Assembly: GCA_037157565.1 (NCBI GenBank)
Contig: JAZHRO010000012.1
Location: 10,070,501-10,134,500, forward strand
Origin: Thalassia testudinum
Taxonomy: Eukaryota; Streptophyta; Magnoliopsida; Alismatales; Hydrocharitaceae
Length of the DNA stretch: 64,000 bases
Direction: 5' to 3'
Below, piece by piece: positions 1 through 12,207 of the stretch. Position numbers and translations under genes: made by a program. Positions within the stretch are counted from its first letter, which is position 1. Every line of letters starts with the position of its first letter. Under the pieces are notes generated by a model. That model ran no database searches, was not told the DNA's origin, and was given only the letters and a program-made list of their open reading frames with translations.

Positions 1-419
1 TTTGTTAATAGAAGGTGTGTCTCTAGAAACCCTAGATTTTCAATCCTTGGATTGGCTCTAGTTGGTCCATTTTAGTTGCCTCAAAATTTTAGTATCTAGG
101 GCTCAATCAAGAAGGTTTTAGCCCTAGTTACCTTAGTTGGATGAACAGTTAAGCATGTGTTGAAATAGGCAATTTTGATGAATTACTATGTATAACACAG
201 GTAGCCTTAAGTTGATTCTTCTTTTTGTTCCTTTTCAGATTTTAAGGGAGTTAAGAAAGGGCTAATAGAGATTACCTGCTTGTTGGAGTGTTTGTCGTGC
301 AGCTGCTCTTCTTTTCCTTTACCTGTACACAAGAGAGAGAAAAAGATTAGCAATCTTTTAAAAGAAATTCAAAGCTTCTAGAATAGCCGTTGCTCCCCGG
401 CAACGGTGCCAAAATATGG
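1..419 (-). mobile_element. 5' internal leader of a minus-strand Athila-type Ty3 element (runs off the left edge)
   Basis: Read on the minus strand, this follows directly after an LTR and opens with a primer binding site at 394-411, which matches the 3' end of tRNA-Asp with one mismatch (TGGCACCG for TGGCGCCG). The rest is AT-rich with no convincing coding frame, as expected for the untranslated leader ahead of gag. The body of the element lies left of the window. Its right border is at 3275. Confidence 0.75.
394..411 (-). other. Primer binding site, tRNA-Asp type
   Basis: On the minus strand this reads TGGCACCGTTGCCGGGGA, complementary to the tRNA-Asp 3' end except for one base. It sits 8 bases inside the LTR end at 420. 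Its position and orientation fix the LTR at 420-3275 as the 5' LTR of a minus-strand element. Confidence 0.85.
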
Positions 420-3275
420 TGATGATGGGTAACCGCGGTGTTGCTTTGTGAGTTTTTATGCTTATTACAGTAATGTTGTTATAGTATAAGATGAGACAGC
501 TACGGTTGTCATTACCATACAATTTTTTTTTTACTCGGAAATAGTTTTCCCGAGGTTGAACTCAGGGAGCTATTGGAATTTTAGAAGTACAATGTTTCTT
601 TATTACAAAAATAAGAGAGAGAGAGAGAGGGAGAAATAGATTTCTGTCTTTTGGCTTTTTCTTCTTCTCTTCTTTCTCTCTTTGCTTGTCTTCTTCTCTT
701 CTTTCTCTTTTCTTTATCTTTACGGGTCTTCTTCCTTGGCTCTGATTGCCTTCAGTTCCTCTTCTTCTTCTGCTTGTCTTCTAGTTCTTTTCTTCTTCAG
801 TTCTTCTTTTTCTTGTCGTTATCTTCTTTCTTCCTTCTCTTTTCTTTCTCTTCAGCTGCGGAGCCTTTTCTTTTCTTTTTCTTCTTCTCTGCTTTATCTC
901 CTCTAAAGCTTCATCCGTCGTCTGATATCACAGTCAGACGACTTAAACGGCGGTCTGCTATAGTGCTTCCCCTCTTTTCTTCCTTTGCTGCTTCTTCTTC
1001 TTCTCTTCTTCTTCCCGCTTCTTCTTCCTTGGTCTTCTGCCTTGCTCAGCTGCAGAGCCTTTTCAGGGTTTCTTCTTTCGCTCCTCTTCTTCTTCCTACA
1101 GCCAAGTGGTGAACCTTCTTCCTTCGCGCCCTATTCCTGCACAAGGCACAGCAAAACCTAGCCCTTCCCTCTACCCGTACGTCTCTCTCTCTCTCTGTAA
1201 ACCGCTCATAGGAAGCTCTCCCAGAGCCGGGTTATCGGGTCGGGTAGCGTACCCGTGACCAGGTGCACCGGCGTGGGTGGTGCGCGAGGAGTGCAGGGTA
1301 AACGGGTCGGCCAGGTCTGTGTGGCATGGGTTGCAGACGAGGCGGGCGAGTGGGCGAGGGGACCTCACCCCGTGTTCTGAGGCGCTTAGGTAAAAACACA
1401 AAACCAATTTAAATGGGTGCTGCGCTTCGAAATCTTACGATGTGGGACTAAACTTCGTCCCTTCTCGCGCGTGCCCGCAGGAAGAATCGCGACCTTGCCT
1501 CAGCAGCTGTGTCCTCGCTTCCCTTCGCGTGCCAGCTGCCTGCCTTCACCTGGGTTTCTCCAATTCGCCTCGGCTGGAGTCCTACTGCTTCGAGGCCTGG
1601 AGCTCGCTTGGAAGCTCCTTTCTTCGTCGCTAATGGCGGCCGGGGCTGAAAATCTGCCTAACACAAACAGGGCCTCTTGGCCTAATCAGACCACAGGGAA
1701 ACCTTCGCCATGGAACGGCGAAGGTAGTGCGGGGTGCAGCAAGTTGTGGGGCGGTGTCTGGCGGCAGCCATAGGTCGGACTGCAACCGGAAAAATGGGTT
1801 TGATCGGGGGAGTGTTGTGGAGGTGTGGAGTGGCAGTGGAGGGGTGGGGGGTGTTGGGTAGGGTGAGGCGGAGCTTTTGGGACAGTTGGCGAGTTGTGTG
1901 AAGCGGCGGATCGACGTGGGAAACTCGCCGGAGGGTTGCCGGAGGGATGGAAGATGATGGTGATCGGGCGCAGTCGAGGGGTAATCAACTGAAAGGCAGT
2001 GGGGAAAAGAAAGAGGGGACGAAGGGAAATAACAGTAACCTACCTACAGGGACGAAGGGGGTCGGAGCAGGGTGGCAGTCGTATCGACTGTCGCCGGAGA
2101 AGAAACACCCAGAGGGAGAGAGCGGTGGCGAGGAAGAGGGCAGGGAGGAGCGCGCTTGGTACGGCGCGACGCGGGGAGATCAGGCGAAGGTGGCTCTGCT
2201 GCTGGTATTGCAGCAGAGTGACGAGACGGAGGAGGAGGAGCTGCCGGAGCTGGTGGGTTCCTGTCGGAGTGGGGAGGGAGGAAGGGTTGGGGTTTTCTCC
2301 GTCAAGACCAAGCTGCCCGAACCGACCGGCAACGCTGGTCTTTATAAAGGCGGTGGCGGAGGGGTGGACGCAGGGAGGCAACGTGCCTCCCTCACTGGAG
2401 AATGGCCAGAGGTGTGACCCATACCTTCCGCGCGTTCGGACGGAAGTTGTGGGCGTCGTCAGGCGGCAAGGCGGTGTCCCTACGACAGCAGACGTCGCAG
2501 GGAACACCAGGTTCAATTTGCAGGACATCCCCCTCACCCTGCGCGGCGCCATGCTCCGCGCAAAGTCGCCGGAGCATGGCGCTGCACAGAGACTTGCAGG
2601 AGGGACCTAAACACAAAGAACGACGAGGAAACTAGGGGTAAAAATGCAAGGGTTTCGAAAGTTGAGGGTCAAAAAGTAATAGATGAGGACCAAATTGCAA
2701 AGTCGGTCAAGAAGGTCTCTTCTTAGGCTCAAGGTTTTATGCATGACTAAATTTGACCTAACGATTTTAATGGTGAATTTTGTTTCTAGGTCAGACCTTG
2801 TTTGACCGGCCAATTTACGTAAAAACTCAAATTAAATCATTAATTGGGCATGGTTCTCAATGTAGGTCAAAATGGGTTTCTAAGGCCAAATTGAAGGTTC
2901 TAAACCCTAGAGATTATTTTTATATGAATTTTAGAGGGTTTATTCAATTTTTATCCTGCCTCGAACCTCGTGAATTGAAGTGGGTTTGTTTTAGGATTAC
3001 AAAATGTCATTTAATTCCTTGGAGTTGCTGTAGCCCTTGTTGGATCAGATCATCCCACTTTCCTTCTTATTAGGTTAGTTTGACCTATGTTTGGACCTTG
3101 AGTTACCCTGTTTGCAGATTGTATTGGTGAAATTGCATTTTTACCCCTTATGACTTGTTTTCTAATTAAACTCAGAATTCTCCGAGTCAAGCCTTTCTTT
3201 GAGTTATGTAGGAGCTTTTTCTCGCATATCTAGGTTAGATTGTGTTAGTTAGGGTTCATGATGAGGTTCTTATCA
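420..3275 (-). repeat. 5' LTR of the minus-strand Athila-type element (about 2.86 kb)
   Basis: On the minus strand the LTR starts TGATAAGAACCTCATCATGA (3275 downwards) and ends ATCATCA at 420. It has the same layout as the plus-strand LTR at 30275-33005: a hairpin at the tip, an AT-rich start, a GC-rich middle, a purine-rich tract, a GTCGTCTGA...TCAGACGAC inverted pair (917-943), and a conserved hairpin near the end (533-570). The pyrimidine-rich ORF at 651-1112 is low-complexity LTR sequence, not a gene. The right border abuts the gag coding sequence of element A, so this element inserted into A. The expected 5-base target copy is GCCAA (3276-3280); its partner would lie left of the window. 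Confidence 0.8.
917..943. promoter_or_regulatory. Inverted pair GTCGTCTGA / TCAGACGAC in LTR
   Basis: Two nine-base arms (GTCGTCTGA and TCAGACGAC) surround an 8-base spacer and could form a hairpin in RNA or act as paired DNA sites. It is the GTCGTC variant of the AGACGTCT motif found across this window, and occupies the same place in the LTR as the pairs at 18283, 32514 and 44289. Function is unknown. Confidence 0.6.
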
Positions 3276-4185
3276 GCCAACCTACCATAGTTTTAGGGAA
3301 CTTTGAACCCTCATACTCGATCTTTTCTGGAGTTCCTCAGACTTGCAAGGATCTCCACGCCATCCAGAACAATCCTTTCTCAAACACCTATAACCTTGGA
3401 TGGCAAAATTATCCCAATTTCACGTGGTCGGGAAATAACCCAAACCCGAGACCTCAATTTCAACCCCGACCACAAAACCCACAACCTTATCAACCTGCTC
3501 AACCAAGGCCCAATCAAAATTTCAAATCCAGGGCACCTAGGGAGGACCAAATGTCTTTGATTCTCCAAACCCTGGGTGACTTGCAAAAATAACACAAAGA
3601 AGAAATCACAGAGGTTCGCAATAAACTAGCCCAACTGGCAAATGCTCGCCAGCCTGGCACACTTCCCTCCCAACCTCTACCAAATCCAAACAATTAACCC
3701 AAAAACACATAGTGAATCCAATCCAAGGTCAAGCAAGCTACACTTAGCCAGGTCTGTCCACTCATACCTGTGTGTTTACCTCATCCACCTCAGCTGAACC
3801 GAATCACACCACGACCTATCCCACTGTTCAGCAACAAAATCCAATTCGCTCTCCTCCACCTCTGCAACATGATTGTGCTATGATCAATGTTATGGGCAAA
3901 GACCAAAAACCCATCCCCAAAGATAGCCAATCCATTCCCCTATCCCAGATCTTATCCTACCTCCACACTAGAGGATTATCGAAATCTGATGTAACGGGAC
4001 CTTTGAGGAATGCACAAGTCACTATTCCATTACTTGATATCCTCACTCTCAATCCTACCTTACCTGACTTATCCAAAAGAGAAATAGAAGAACCATCACA
4101 AGGGAAGGTAGTACTATCTGAAAGTGTGAGTGCCATAATCCAAACAGTCTATTTCCTAAGAAATCTGATCCAAGCACCCCGCTAA
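3276..4185 (+). pseudogene. gag: Gag C-terminal fragment, Athila lineage
   Basis: The reading frame shows the Athila gag hallmark NTYNLGWQNYPNF followed by a proline/glutamine/asparagine-rich tail, then a helical stretch near EITEVRNKLAQLANARQ. A stop at 3590 interrupts it and the frame resumes around 3772-4185. Gag forms the particle that packages element RNA. The N-terminal capsid part is missing because the minus-strand element inserted here. No zinc knuckle is visible, which is normal for this lineage. Confidence 0.75.
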
Positions 4186-4540
4186 TCCCCTGCAAGATTG
4201 GTGGTACAAATTTCAAGCGGGACATACTGGACCTTGGCGCATCAGTCAACCTCATCCTTACCACCCTATTTGAAAAATTACGGATCGGACAGCTAAAACC
4301 CGCTAATGTTACTTTGTAACTAGCTGATCGAACCCTGATCACACTAATTGGGATGGTAGAGGATGTGGTAATTAGAGTTAAGGATTTCAGCTACCTAGTT
4401 GATTTCCTAATTCTTGACATGGATATGCCACAACAGATACAGGCTGTGCCCCTGATTTTGGGAAGACCATTCTTGGCTACTGCAGGAGCCATAATCAATT
4501 GTGAATTAAGGCATATGATAATTGCCTTAGGAGATTAACA
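4186..4540 (+). pseudogene. Retropepsin-like protease fragment, Athila lineage
   Basis: The frame reads CKIGGTNFKRDILDLGASVN with the active-site motif D-L-G-A-S at about 4230-4244, and later LILGRPFLATAGAIIN (about 4459-4505), the typical second conserved block. A TAA at about 4318 breaks the frame between the two halves. The enzyme would cut the gag polyprotein. It follows gag directly as in intact Athila elements, but pol does not follow it. Confidence 0.75.
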
Positions 4541-5268
4541 TGCTGATATTATTATTTCCGAGGCAATAAAAGGAAAATGCTCCACAGAACAACTAGGTTT
4601 CATCCAAAACCTAATGACTATATCATCAATGGAAATCCTAGTGCCATAATTAGAAACTTTTCACATACTAGATGATCCTGATTTGACTGAGCATACTGAC
4701 ATGAGCACAGTGGAGGCTTTCACCTTTGATTTTGAGGATGTACTCAGGGATTTTGGGGAAAATGATGACACATTAGGTTCAGATTTTTATCCCATGGATT
4801 TGGAGACATTTGTTGTTTAGAGGACCTCCAAGAATCGGGCTTAGTAGAGATTGAGAGTGACTTCCACCACAAGTATGAATCCTTTACAGAATCAGAGTTA
4901 GATGATCCAGGAGGCACTCTCCAAACATTCACTTTTGATTGGGATGAAGATTACAGTGAAGATTCATTAGAAAATCCAATCTTTAAGTCATTTCTTGAGG
5001 AGACGATCTCACTTTCAATAGAAAAGAATCAAGATGACTCATTGAGTATCGATTTGTTAAGCCACATTGCACGAGATGAATCGCACACCTGGGATACACT
5101 TACTAGATCCATCTCTGTTGAGCCTTGGACCCACGACAATCTTATTTCAAAATCCCATGACCGCTACACCTTCCAAATGATTACTCGACAAGATTTCAAG
5201 GAAGATCATCCAAAAAAGAACCAACTTGATCCTTACCAGAGACCTTCTATGGCCATCATACCTTGATA
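4541..5268 (+). pseudogene. Acidic coding region replacing pol in element A
   Basis: The translated sequence is rich in D, E, S and T with several stops and shifts. Two copies of a short module are visible: TVEAFTFDFED (about 4706-4740) and TLQTFTFDWDED followed by YSEDSL and FLEE (about 4914-4990). The second matches the tail of the acidic ORF of element E (TLQAFTFKFESYYEDSLNE, 23935-23990). No known domain is recognised and no function is assigned. Its place after protease suggests it was once translated with gag. Confidence 0.5.
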
Positions 5269-6948
5269 CCTATCTATGGCCATCTGATTCTCATCCATCA
5301 GATCACTCATGCAACCAATGACATATCTTTGAGCTCATTGCACCCAGCTGATGGTGTAAAACTTAGCGCTTAATGGGAGGCAACCTATCATCTTTTGAAA
5401 AGCCCGAAATATTTTTTGACAGACCACTTTGTTGAATTCATATTGCACTTTAGGGTTCATCCATTAGAATAACCGACTCCACCCTTGATACTTGTATCAA
5501 AGCTTGAAATCATCTGCAATAGTCATCCCGATCCATCCACCCACCCTTTGACCCTATTCTAATATACGTTCTAAGCTAAACTTGAACCCACCTAACTTAC
5601 AATGAAGACATTGAAATCATAGACATGGGGGGTATTAAAGTGCAAAACACTGTGAAAATCAAATCACAAAATGATTTCATAAAAAGAAAAATGGAGGTTG
5701 AGAGAAAGGAAGATCTATTTGAGCTAAATGAAGAAAAAGGAGGGAAGGAAAAGAAAAGGAAAGAAAGGAGCAAAAAGAAAAGAAAAAAAAAGAGGGAGTC
5801 CCTTCAAAATAATATGGAACTTACCTAACTTCTAGGTTGGATCAAATGATGAATTATAACCTAGAAGGCTAAAACTTAAGGGATTAGTGGCAAATACCAA
5901 CTTTAGGCCTCTTGGATCTGGTTTGAGATTTAAACACTCAAGCACTTGTCAAGATACAGATTAATCCTCAAGAGATTGAGGAAAATGCAAAGCTTATGCA
6001 TTACATTTAAGGCTTAGGGATTATTCGACCTCATTAACTGACCTCTGATTTATGGGACTCGGTAACTTAAGCACCCTAAATCACACACAATCTGGTTCAG
6101 TGCACTTAAATATGAAATCAAGCCAAAAAGAATTTATGCTACTCTAAAAATGGTCTTAAGATCTAGATTAGGAGTGGCTCAAAAACACAAGTTAATTTGG
6201 ACGAGTTCCCAGTGCGGAGAGGCGGGAAATTCCCCTTGAAGATGCGCAATAATATATCGTCTTCTCGGTGCTTGTCTCTTAGGATATTTATATATCCTAC
6301 CAGGGGCACGTAAGCACCTTGTGCTGGTTCAGATGCCATGGGCGGCATTATCACAAAATGGCGATTGTCAGGGTCTGGATTTAGCTACAGAACGCCATAG
6401 GAGGCACTATCCCAAAGTGTCAAAAGCTAGGGTTCTGAGGGTTGCCATGGGTGGTGCTATCCCGAAGCATCGATCGCCAGGGACCCTGCGAGTATTGATG
6501 GTGGGGATAAGGAATCCGATACAGATCGTGTTTAGGGCCAATCCGAGGCTAGATCTAAGGAAAAATAAAAAGAAAAAGAGATAACGCTCTCCAGAAATGA
6601 AAATCTTCTTCTATCCCTCTCTCTCTTACAAAAAATGCATTGGCAAACTAAACCCGGGCTAACCATGTTACAAGCACGGGTGCTTTAACTGTTGGGTCCA
6701 ACGAACCTTAGGATAGTTCTTGCGGGCCTTAGAAACCTTTACAGCAGACTGAAGTGAAAGCTAGTTAGGTCTGGATCTGGGCTGGTACTTGAGTACCTCT
6801 AGGCTTACTATTGGTATTAAGATCTGATTCCTAGAGATGCAGCTTAATAGGGCATCTTGACGGTTACATTCGACCTAGATAACTGGCTTGATCCATAGAA
6901 TTTTGCTAAGGGACTAGCAAAAGCTAGGCATAGGGGTATGATGGGAAC
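5269..6948 (+). other. 3' noncoding module of element A
   Basis: Contains, in order: a hairpin-type sequence AGCGCTTAATGGGAGGCAAC (5364-5383); ACAATGAAGACATTG followed by a polypurine-like CATGGGGGG (5600-5634); three imperfect repeats starting at 6337, 6396 and 6445; and the polypurine tract AGGCATAGGGGTA just before the LTR. The same order recurs in D, E and C. ORFs at 5625-5828 and 6163-6584 are chance frames in this noncoding DNA. Confidence 0.75.
6337..6497 (+). repeat. Three imperfect repeats upstream of the 3' LTR (element A)
   Basis: Each unit begins near CCATGGGCGG, continues with TATCnCGAAG and TCGATnGCCAGGG, and is about 50-60 bases long. Starts at 6337, 6396 and 6445 give periods close to 60 and 50. 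The same pattern occurs at 14758, 25512 and 29683. Confidence 0.8.
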
Positions 6949-8027
6949 ACCATCATGACTCCTAACTAGCCCAATTTAGTATGATAAAGTTGATAAAAGC
7001 TCTTACATAACCATCAAAGGGTCATATCTGCATAATATTCTGTTTTGAGAAGATAAAAAATTAGGGTTATTTCTACAATTTTAACTGCATTTCAAAAGTA
7101 CAAAATAAGCACGGGAAATTCCAGGGGTTAATTAAAGGTCAAATGGTCATTAATGTCTAATAAGAGGACCCATGCTGACAAAAATGAGTTTTCACATATT
7201 TCAAGAATTAATGGACATCTGAAATCCTGAAAATAGACCTGATTAATTAATTGAGGTTCTGATCAGGATAAAATTCACCTAAACCTTCTAAAAATCATAG
7301 AAAAATATTCCATAAGATTTGGTATCCTTAATTTGACTATCTGAACCCATTTTGACCTAAAATAGAGTCTCAAACAAGAAGTTACCCTAATTTAGGTTTC
7401 TTCATAAATTACCTAGTCAAACTTGATCAAAACCAAAATCTGACTTCACTATCAGATTCCTTGAGTCCAAATTAGGTTTTTACTAAAATTTAGGCTCAAT
7501 CAGAGATCATTTCAACCTACTTTTCATTGTGGTCCTCTCAGACTTATTTTCTCTCTTATAACCCCTTAGAGTTTGAAAACTTTATAAAATGCCCCCTAGG
7601 TTTATCCTCATTCTTCGCATTTGGGTCCCTACCACCATGGAAGGTTTGAACACAAAGAGGCCGAGCTTCAATCAAGGATTCCTCCCTAATTTCTTGGTCA
7701 ATCTCTTCCAAATTTGGAAGGGAGACTCTTGAGAAGATCCTCTTCATTTTAAACTACATCTTGACCTCTAATCCTTGTCCAAAAGTTCATGCGAACTCTT
7801 TGAATCCCACAAAACCTACTCCCCAATTTGTGGAGCTTTCAAGCTTGTTTCCAAGCTTGAAAGCTTGCCTAATGGCCTATAAAAGACCCCTATCGACTGC
7901 CTTACTTCCTTAGCAAGTTTTTGAGTCAAAAACCCACTTCCTTCCTCTACCACTAGCTCACTCTGAGCTTGCTCCGGTGACCTCCTATCCCTAGCTTCTT
8001 CGCTGGCTGCAATGTACAATAGGTGGC
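6949..8027 (+). repeat. Truncated 3' LTR of element A
   Basis: Starts TGATGGGAACACCATCATGA right after a polypurine tract. It runs for about 1.08 kb until it is interrupted by another LTR start of the same family at 8028. The remainder of this LTR is not clearly recognised in the window. A pre-insertion GTGGC (8023-8027) is the expected target copy of element E. Confidence 0.75.
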
Positions 8028-9240
8028 TGATGGGAACACCATCATGAGCCCTAACTAGCTCATTTTGACCTAGCAAAGAGAATAAAAGCTCCTACATAAC
8101 CAACTGGAGGTCCTAACTCAAGGAAAAATCCTTCTAAAAGAAAAGCAAGAAACAATGGGTAAAATTGTAATTTTACCATTGCAGTGCAACAATGGGATTT
8201 CTCAAGGGCTAAACATAGGCCAAATGGTCTTAACAAGATAAAAAGTGGGTTAGTTCAAAAAGAAAAAGGTTCATGTGAAATCTAGGAATTAAATGACTTC
8301 GTGTAACCCTAAAACAGACCCACTTAATTTAACAAGGTTCTGATCAGGATAAAATTCACCTAAACCCTCTAAAAATCATGGAAAAATATCATCTAGGGTT
8401 TAGAACCTTCAATTTGGCCTTTAGAGCCTATTTTGACATAAATAGAGGTCTCAGTCAAATGTTTGCCCTAAACTTTGTTTTTGTGTAAATTACCCAGTCA
8501 AATGTTGATCAAACTTAAAATCCAACTTCACCATTAGATTTCTTAGGTCCAAATTAGGTTTGTAGCAAAATTTGAACTTAAGGGGAATTCACCTTAACCT
8601 ACTTTGCAAATCAATCCAGCCCAACTACATTTATACCCCTAACTTTTGAAAACTCTTGCAGATACCCCCCTAACTTCCTCATCATTCTTTGCAATTAGGT
8701 CCCTCCACCATTACAGTGAAGGAATCCTACTCCGGCAGGGATTCGAGGGAAACATTTCCTTGATTCCTCAGAGAATCCCTCTCAAATTTGAAAGGGAGAT
8801 TCTTTGAGGACTTCCCGTTCATGTGAACCCAATTTTGAGCTCCAATTTCCACCCAATATCCCATGCGAACGCATGAGAGATTTGGGTGTTTTCAAACCTT
8901 CTAAGTCTGGCGAGGTTGCCGTGCTTGGAAGCTTGCCTTCCAAGCATAAGGTCCTCTACCAGAGGTTATAAAAGCTCCTCCTGACCATTCCACAGATCCC
9001 CAGCTTGATTTGGCTAGAGATAACCCCTAATTTCCTCTCTTCTCCTCCGGCCAAAATCCTAGCGAGCTCCGGCGACCTTTATCTCCTTCTCTCATCGCTC
9101 TGCCACAATTCTAGTGGCAGAGTTGCCCTTGCCTCCTTCATCTGCATCGCGCCGCACTAGCCAACATGCTAGCTACCCTCTCGTTGTCGCCATCCTCCTC
9201 CTACTGGGACCTTCGTCTCCGGCGACGGCAGACACGAGCC
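8028..9240 (+). repeat. 5' LTR of element E, first part
   Basis: Starts TGATGGGAACACCATCATGA. It continues through an AT-rich region with short conserved phrases shared with 26109-26780, then a GC-rich stretch near 9010-9240. It is cut at 9240 by element D and resumes at 17017 after the duplicated GAGCC. Confidence 0.8.
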
Positions 9241-10941
9241 TGATTAGCCCATAGTTGTGGGCTATTTAAGTATTTAAGTGCCTACACATTAGGTTAATTC
9301 TAACATTTATTTAGTATAAATTAGGATGTAAATAGATTAATTCATAGTTTTAATCTAATTACATAATCCATACATTACATTTATATCTTAAGTGCATTTA
9401 GAATTAGCTTAGAATAGCATTCATCTAATTAGATAACCAATTAGGTACATTGTTTTCATTAACATAGAAGTTGAGGGTCTATACATAAATAATCCTAATA
9501 TTTTAACATTATTTTCTTTATTCTTCTTCTTTCAGAACGGCTGGGTGCCGCTCCAACGCCCGGCTGCTGCAGTGATGAAGCCATTCAAGGGGGAGCGGAT
9601 GTGGTGGATCTGGTCGGCGGCTGATTTCAAACTTGTTCAGGCCACTACAAAAGGAGCAGGGAGGCAGCCGAGCTCACCAGGCCTCCGCCACCGACCCACC
9701 ACTGTGCAGAGAGAACCTCTCTCTTCCACTCCACACTGCCGGCCTCTACCGTGGCGGCGAGTCTCCACTACCGTGGGCGTGTGGTGTGACAGGCCACACC
9801 GCCATCCGGAGCTCGCCCGCATTACCGTGAGCACCTTAGCATGCAATTCCCTCGCCGTCGTCACCAACCACCACCACCGCAACCACCGTCACTGCAATCA
9901 CCTTCTCATTCACTTAAGACGTCCGGAAAATTTTTCGGATGTCTGAAGGTACCCGCTCACCTGCGATCACCCGCCCATCTCACTGTTCACGCCCGCACCA
10001 CCACCCCCGCGCCTGCGCCTTCATTCGTGCGCACCCACGCCTGCACCCTCCACCGCTCACCGGCTGCAGACCTGCGCACGCCTGCAGATCAGCCCACGCC
10101 ACCTTCCCCGCGCCCATCAGCCTGCAGCACACCCGCGCCCACCATCAACCGCGCCTGCAGACCACCGCAGCCATCTCCACGCGCCTGCAGACCACCGCCC
10201 ACGCCAATCGCGCCAGCGCCCTCCGCAGACCCTCCGCAGCGCACGCCATCCTCCAACCGTGCTGCAGCACCCTCCGCCGCGCTTGCAGAACCGCCTGCAG
10301 CGCCCTCTTCCCCGCGCCTGCTGACGAACGCCTGCCACGCCAGCTGCAGCAGTGCCCACGGCAGCGGCAGCAGCCACCCCCGCAGCAGCAGCAGGCGGCG
10401 GACTTCACGCCAACAAGCTGCGCAAGCTGCCAGCTGCAGCACCTCCGCCGGAGCTCGTCCGGCCACCTCCGACCGCCGCACGACTCGCCGCCACCACCGA
10501 TTCGAAGCCCTTGATCCAAGGGACCTCCTCCGAGCTTCCCGCACCCGGCCATCGGCTCCTCGTCGCACAAGACAACGGGGAAAAATTCCCCTGTTTGGCT
10601 ACAGTAAAACGTTAATTAAAATTTACATTTTCTGCCATTGCCACATTCTAATCATATTCTATTGACTCTGCATTGCAGAAAATATACTGTAGTTTCTCAT
10701 AATTGCCATTTCAGCAATGTTTCTTGCTTAAACCTTAATCTAAAGGCAATCTTGGCTTGGTTCTTGTCCAAATTGACTACGAACAAACATTTTTAAGTGA
10801 CGCGAATTTCAATACGTTATTGCCTCCCTGTGGATACGACCCGCTCCTCTGCGAGTGGTTATTTCTTGTTAAAGATTGATTAGTCGATTTTTCCACCACA
10901 TTAAACTACAAACGACTTAAAAGCGAAAGATCGATCAGTCA
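9241..10941 (+). repeat. 5' LTR of element D
   Basis: Starts TGATTAGCCC and ends GATCAGTCA. The first 300 bases are AT-rich, followed by a very GC-rich block (about 9560-10570) and an AT-rich end with a conserved CTCCCTGTGGATACGACC hairpin region (10824 on). Long proline-rich or alanine-rich frames on both strands (such as 9841-10665) are by-products of the GC-rich block. A GACGTCCGG / CCGGATGTC-like inverted pair lies at 9917-9944. Confidence 0.92.
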
Positions 10942-10943
10942 AA

Positions 10944-10961
10944 TGGCGCCGTTGCCGGGGA
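10944..10961 (+). other. Primer binding site, perfect tRNA-Asp match (element D)
   Basis: TGGCGCCGTTGCCGGGGA, two bases after the LTR end, is the exact complement of the tRNA-Asp 3' end including CCA. This is the primer used by Athila-type elements and supports mobilisation by that lineage. Confidence 0.93.
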
Positions 10962-12207
10962 GGCAACAGACGCAATAATTTCGCCTAATTTTATTTTGAT
11001 TATTTGTCAATTGTATAGAGATTTGACCATTCATTATTTTCTTTTCTGTGCGATAAAATTTGTGCAAGAATCAGCCAGTGTGAGAGGCAACCCTTGACGT
11101 CGCCAGACGAGAATTGGGCGAGCCATTTTTATACGGAGGAGAAGGACGAGGACGCGACGGACACCATTTAGTCATTAGTTTAATTAGAATAGAATTAAGA
11201 TTGTAGACTTAATTTTTCATTACAGTTAGTTTGAAACCCTTGTTCTGGGGCAAATTTTGAGGGGTTTGTTCCCCGATTTTGTTTTGGACCCGTGTTGGGT
11301 AATTTTTGGGAGCCTGTTCCCTTTTCTTTAGATTTAGGTTTATTTTTTTTTATTATTTCTTTTATTTGCTTGCGCATAAGTAGTTCTAAAAAAAAAACAG
11401 AAAAAGAAAAAAACGAGCTGCCTGCTAGAAGCTGCCTGCCCTAGGACGAACCATTTAGGTTTGTATGAGCAGCCTCTAGATTTGCTTTTCTGCATTGCGT
11501 GCATTTTTGCATCGAAGATCGCTGGAGGCAAGGTACGCATTCTCTTACTTTGCATCCTATTTTTGATCACGCATTGCATTTGGGATTTAATGTGAAGACC
11601 ACCTAATCTGTATTGAATAAATCTAACAAGTGGTCACATTTTTTTTAGAAAAATGTCTAATTAAAGGAAGGACATTTTAAAAACCAAGGATTTCATTTTC
11701 AAACTTGGCGTGCGATTCAAAGTTCAAAATCTTTTACGGTGTATGCACACTTATTTCACTTGCACCACGGCACGCTTCTAGACACTCCTTAGGTTTGGAA
11801 ATACTAGGACAAGAGCCCTCCTTTCGTTGGATTCTGAAGTGTTCGGAACTTGAGATCAAAGGTTTTGTAAATCCAAAGAGGGGGATACCCTGTCACGGAT
11901 TTTTGGGGGTAGTTGAGGAGCACCGCGAAAGCACAGCTTCAAAGGAAGGCTTAGGCCTACTTGCATCCCTCGATCTTCCGTCCTTGGATTTACTTGACCA
12001 TTTGAGATTTAGGGAAGAACACCTAAGCTCCAACTAGGTCTTTTTAGGCGAGCCGTAGGTCGACAATAGGCGCGTAAATTGACTGAACAAATTGTATTGT
12101 CACCTGCAATCTGACTTAAAATCAAAAGCCTAAATTGGGAAAGACCTAAAAGGTCCTTTTTGAATTGTGTCTTGCTTGGGGAATTCTGATTGAAGTTGTG
12201 AGTTAGA
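10962..12207 (+). other. Leader of element D
   Basis: About 1.25 kb between primer site and the long ORF. It is AT-rich with T-runs (11340-11360) and A-runs (11388-11410). A 110-codon frame at 11705-12037 has no recognisable similarity and no repeat in the relatives, so I do not call it a gene. Packaging signals would be expected here, but none can be named from sequence alone. Confidence 0.6.

Larger units (their letters stand above)
3276..6948 (+). mobile_element. Element A: truncated internal region of a non-autonomous Athila-type element
   Basis: In order: gag C-terminus, retroviral-type protease, an acidic coding region, the shared Athila-type 3' noncoding module, and a polypurine tract directly before an LTR start at 6949. 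Only about 800 bases separate the protease from the 3' noncoding region, so reverse transcriptase, RNase H and integrase are absent. The left side was cut by insertion of the minus-strand element at 3275, and its 3' LTR is cut by element E at 8028. Several stops and frameshifts mark it as the oldest layer here. Mobilisation would have needed proteins from a relative such as element C. Confidence 0.8.

Noticed and set aside
651..1112. 153-codon leucine/serine/phenylalanine-rich ORF
   Set aside because: It is the pyrimidine-rich complement of a purine-rich LTR tract, not a protein.
1947..2635. ORFs of up to 203 codons rich in R, G and E
   Set aside because: GC-rich part of the minus-strand LTR, with open frames on both strands and no recognisable domain.
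5625..5828. Lysine-rich ORF in element A
   Set aside because: It lies in the purine-rich part of the conserved 3' noncoding module, and the equivalent places in C, D and E have no matching frame.
9841..10665. Long proline/alanine/serine-rich ORF (274 codons), present in both LTRs of element D
   Set aside because: It lies in a GC-rich LTR block where all six frames are open. It shows no domain, and differences between the two LTRs are mostly transitions without codon bias.
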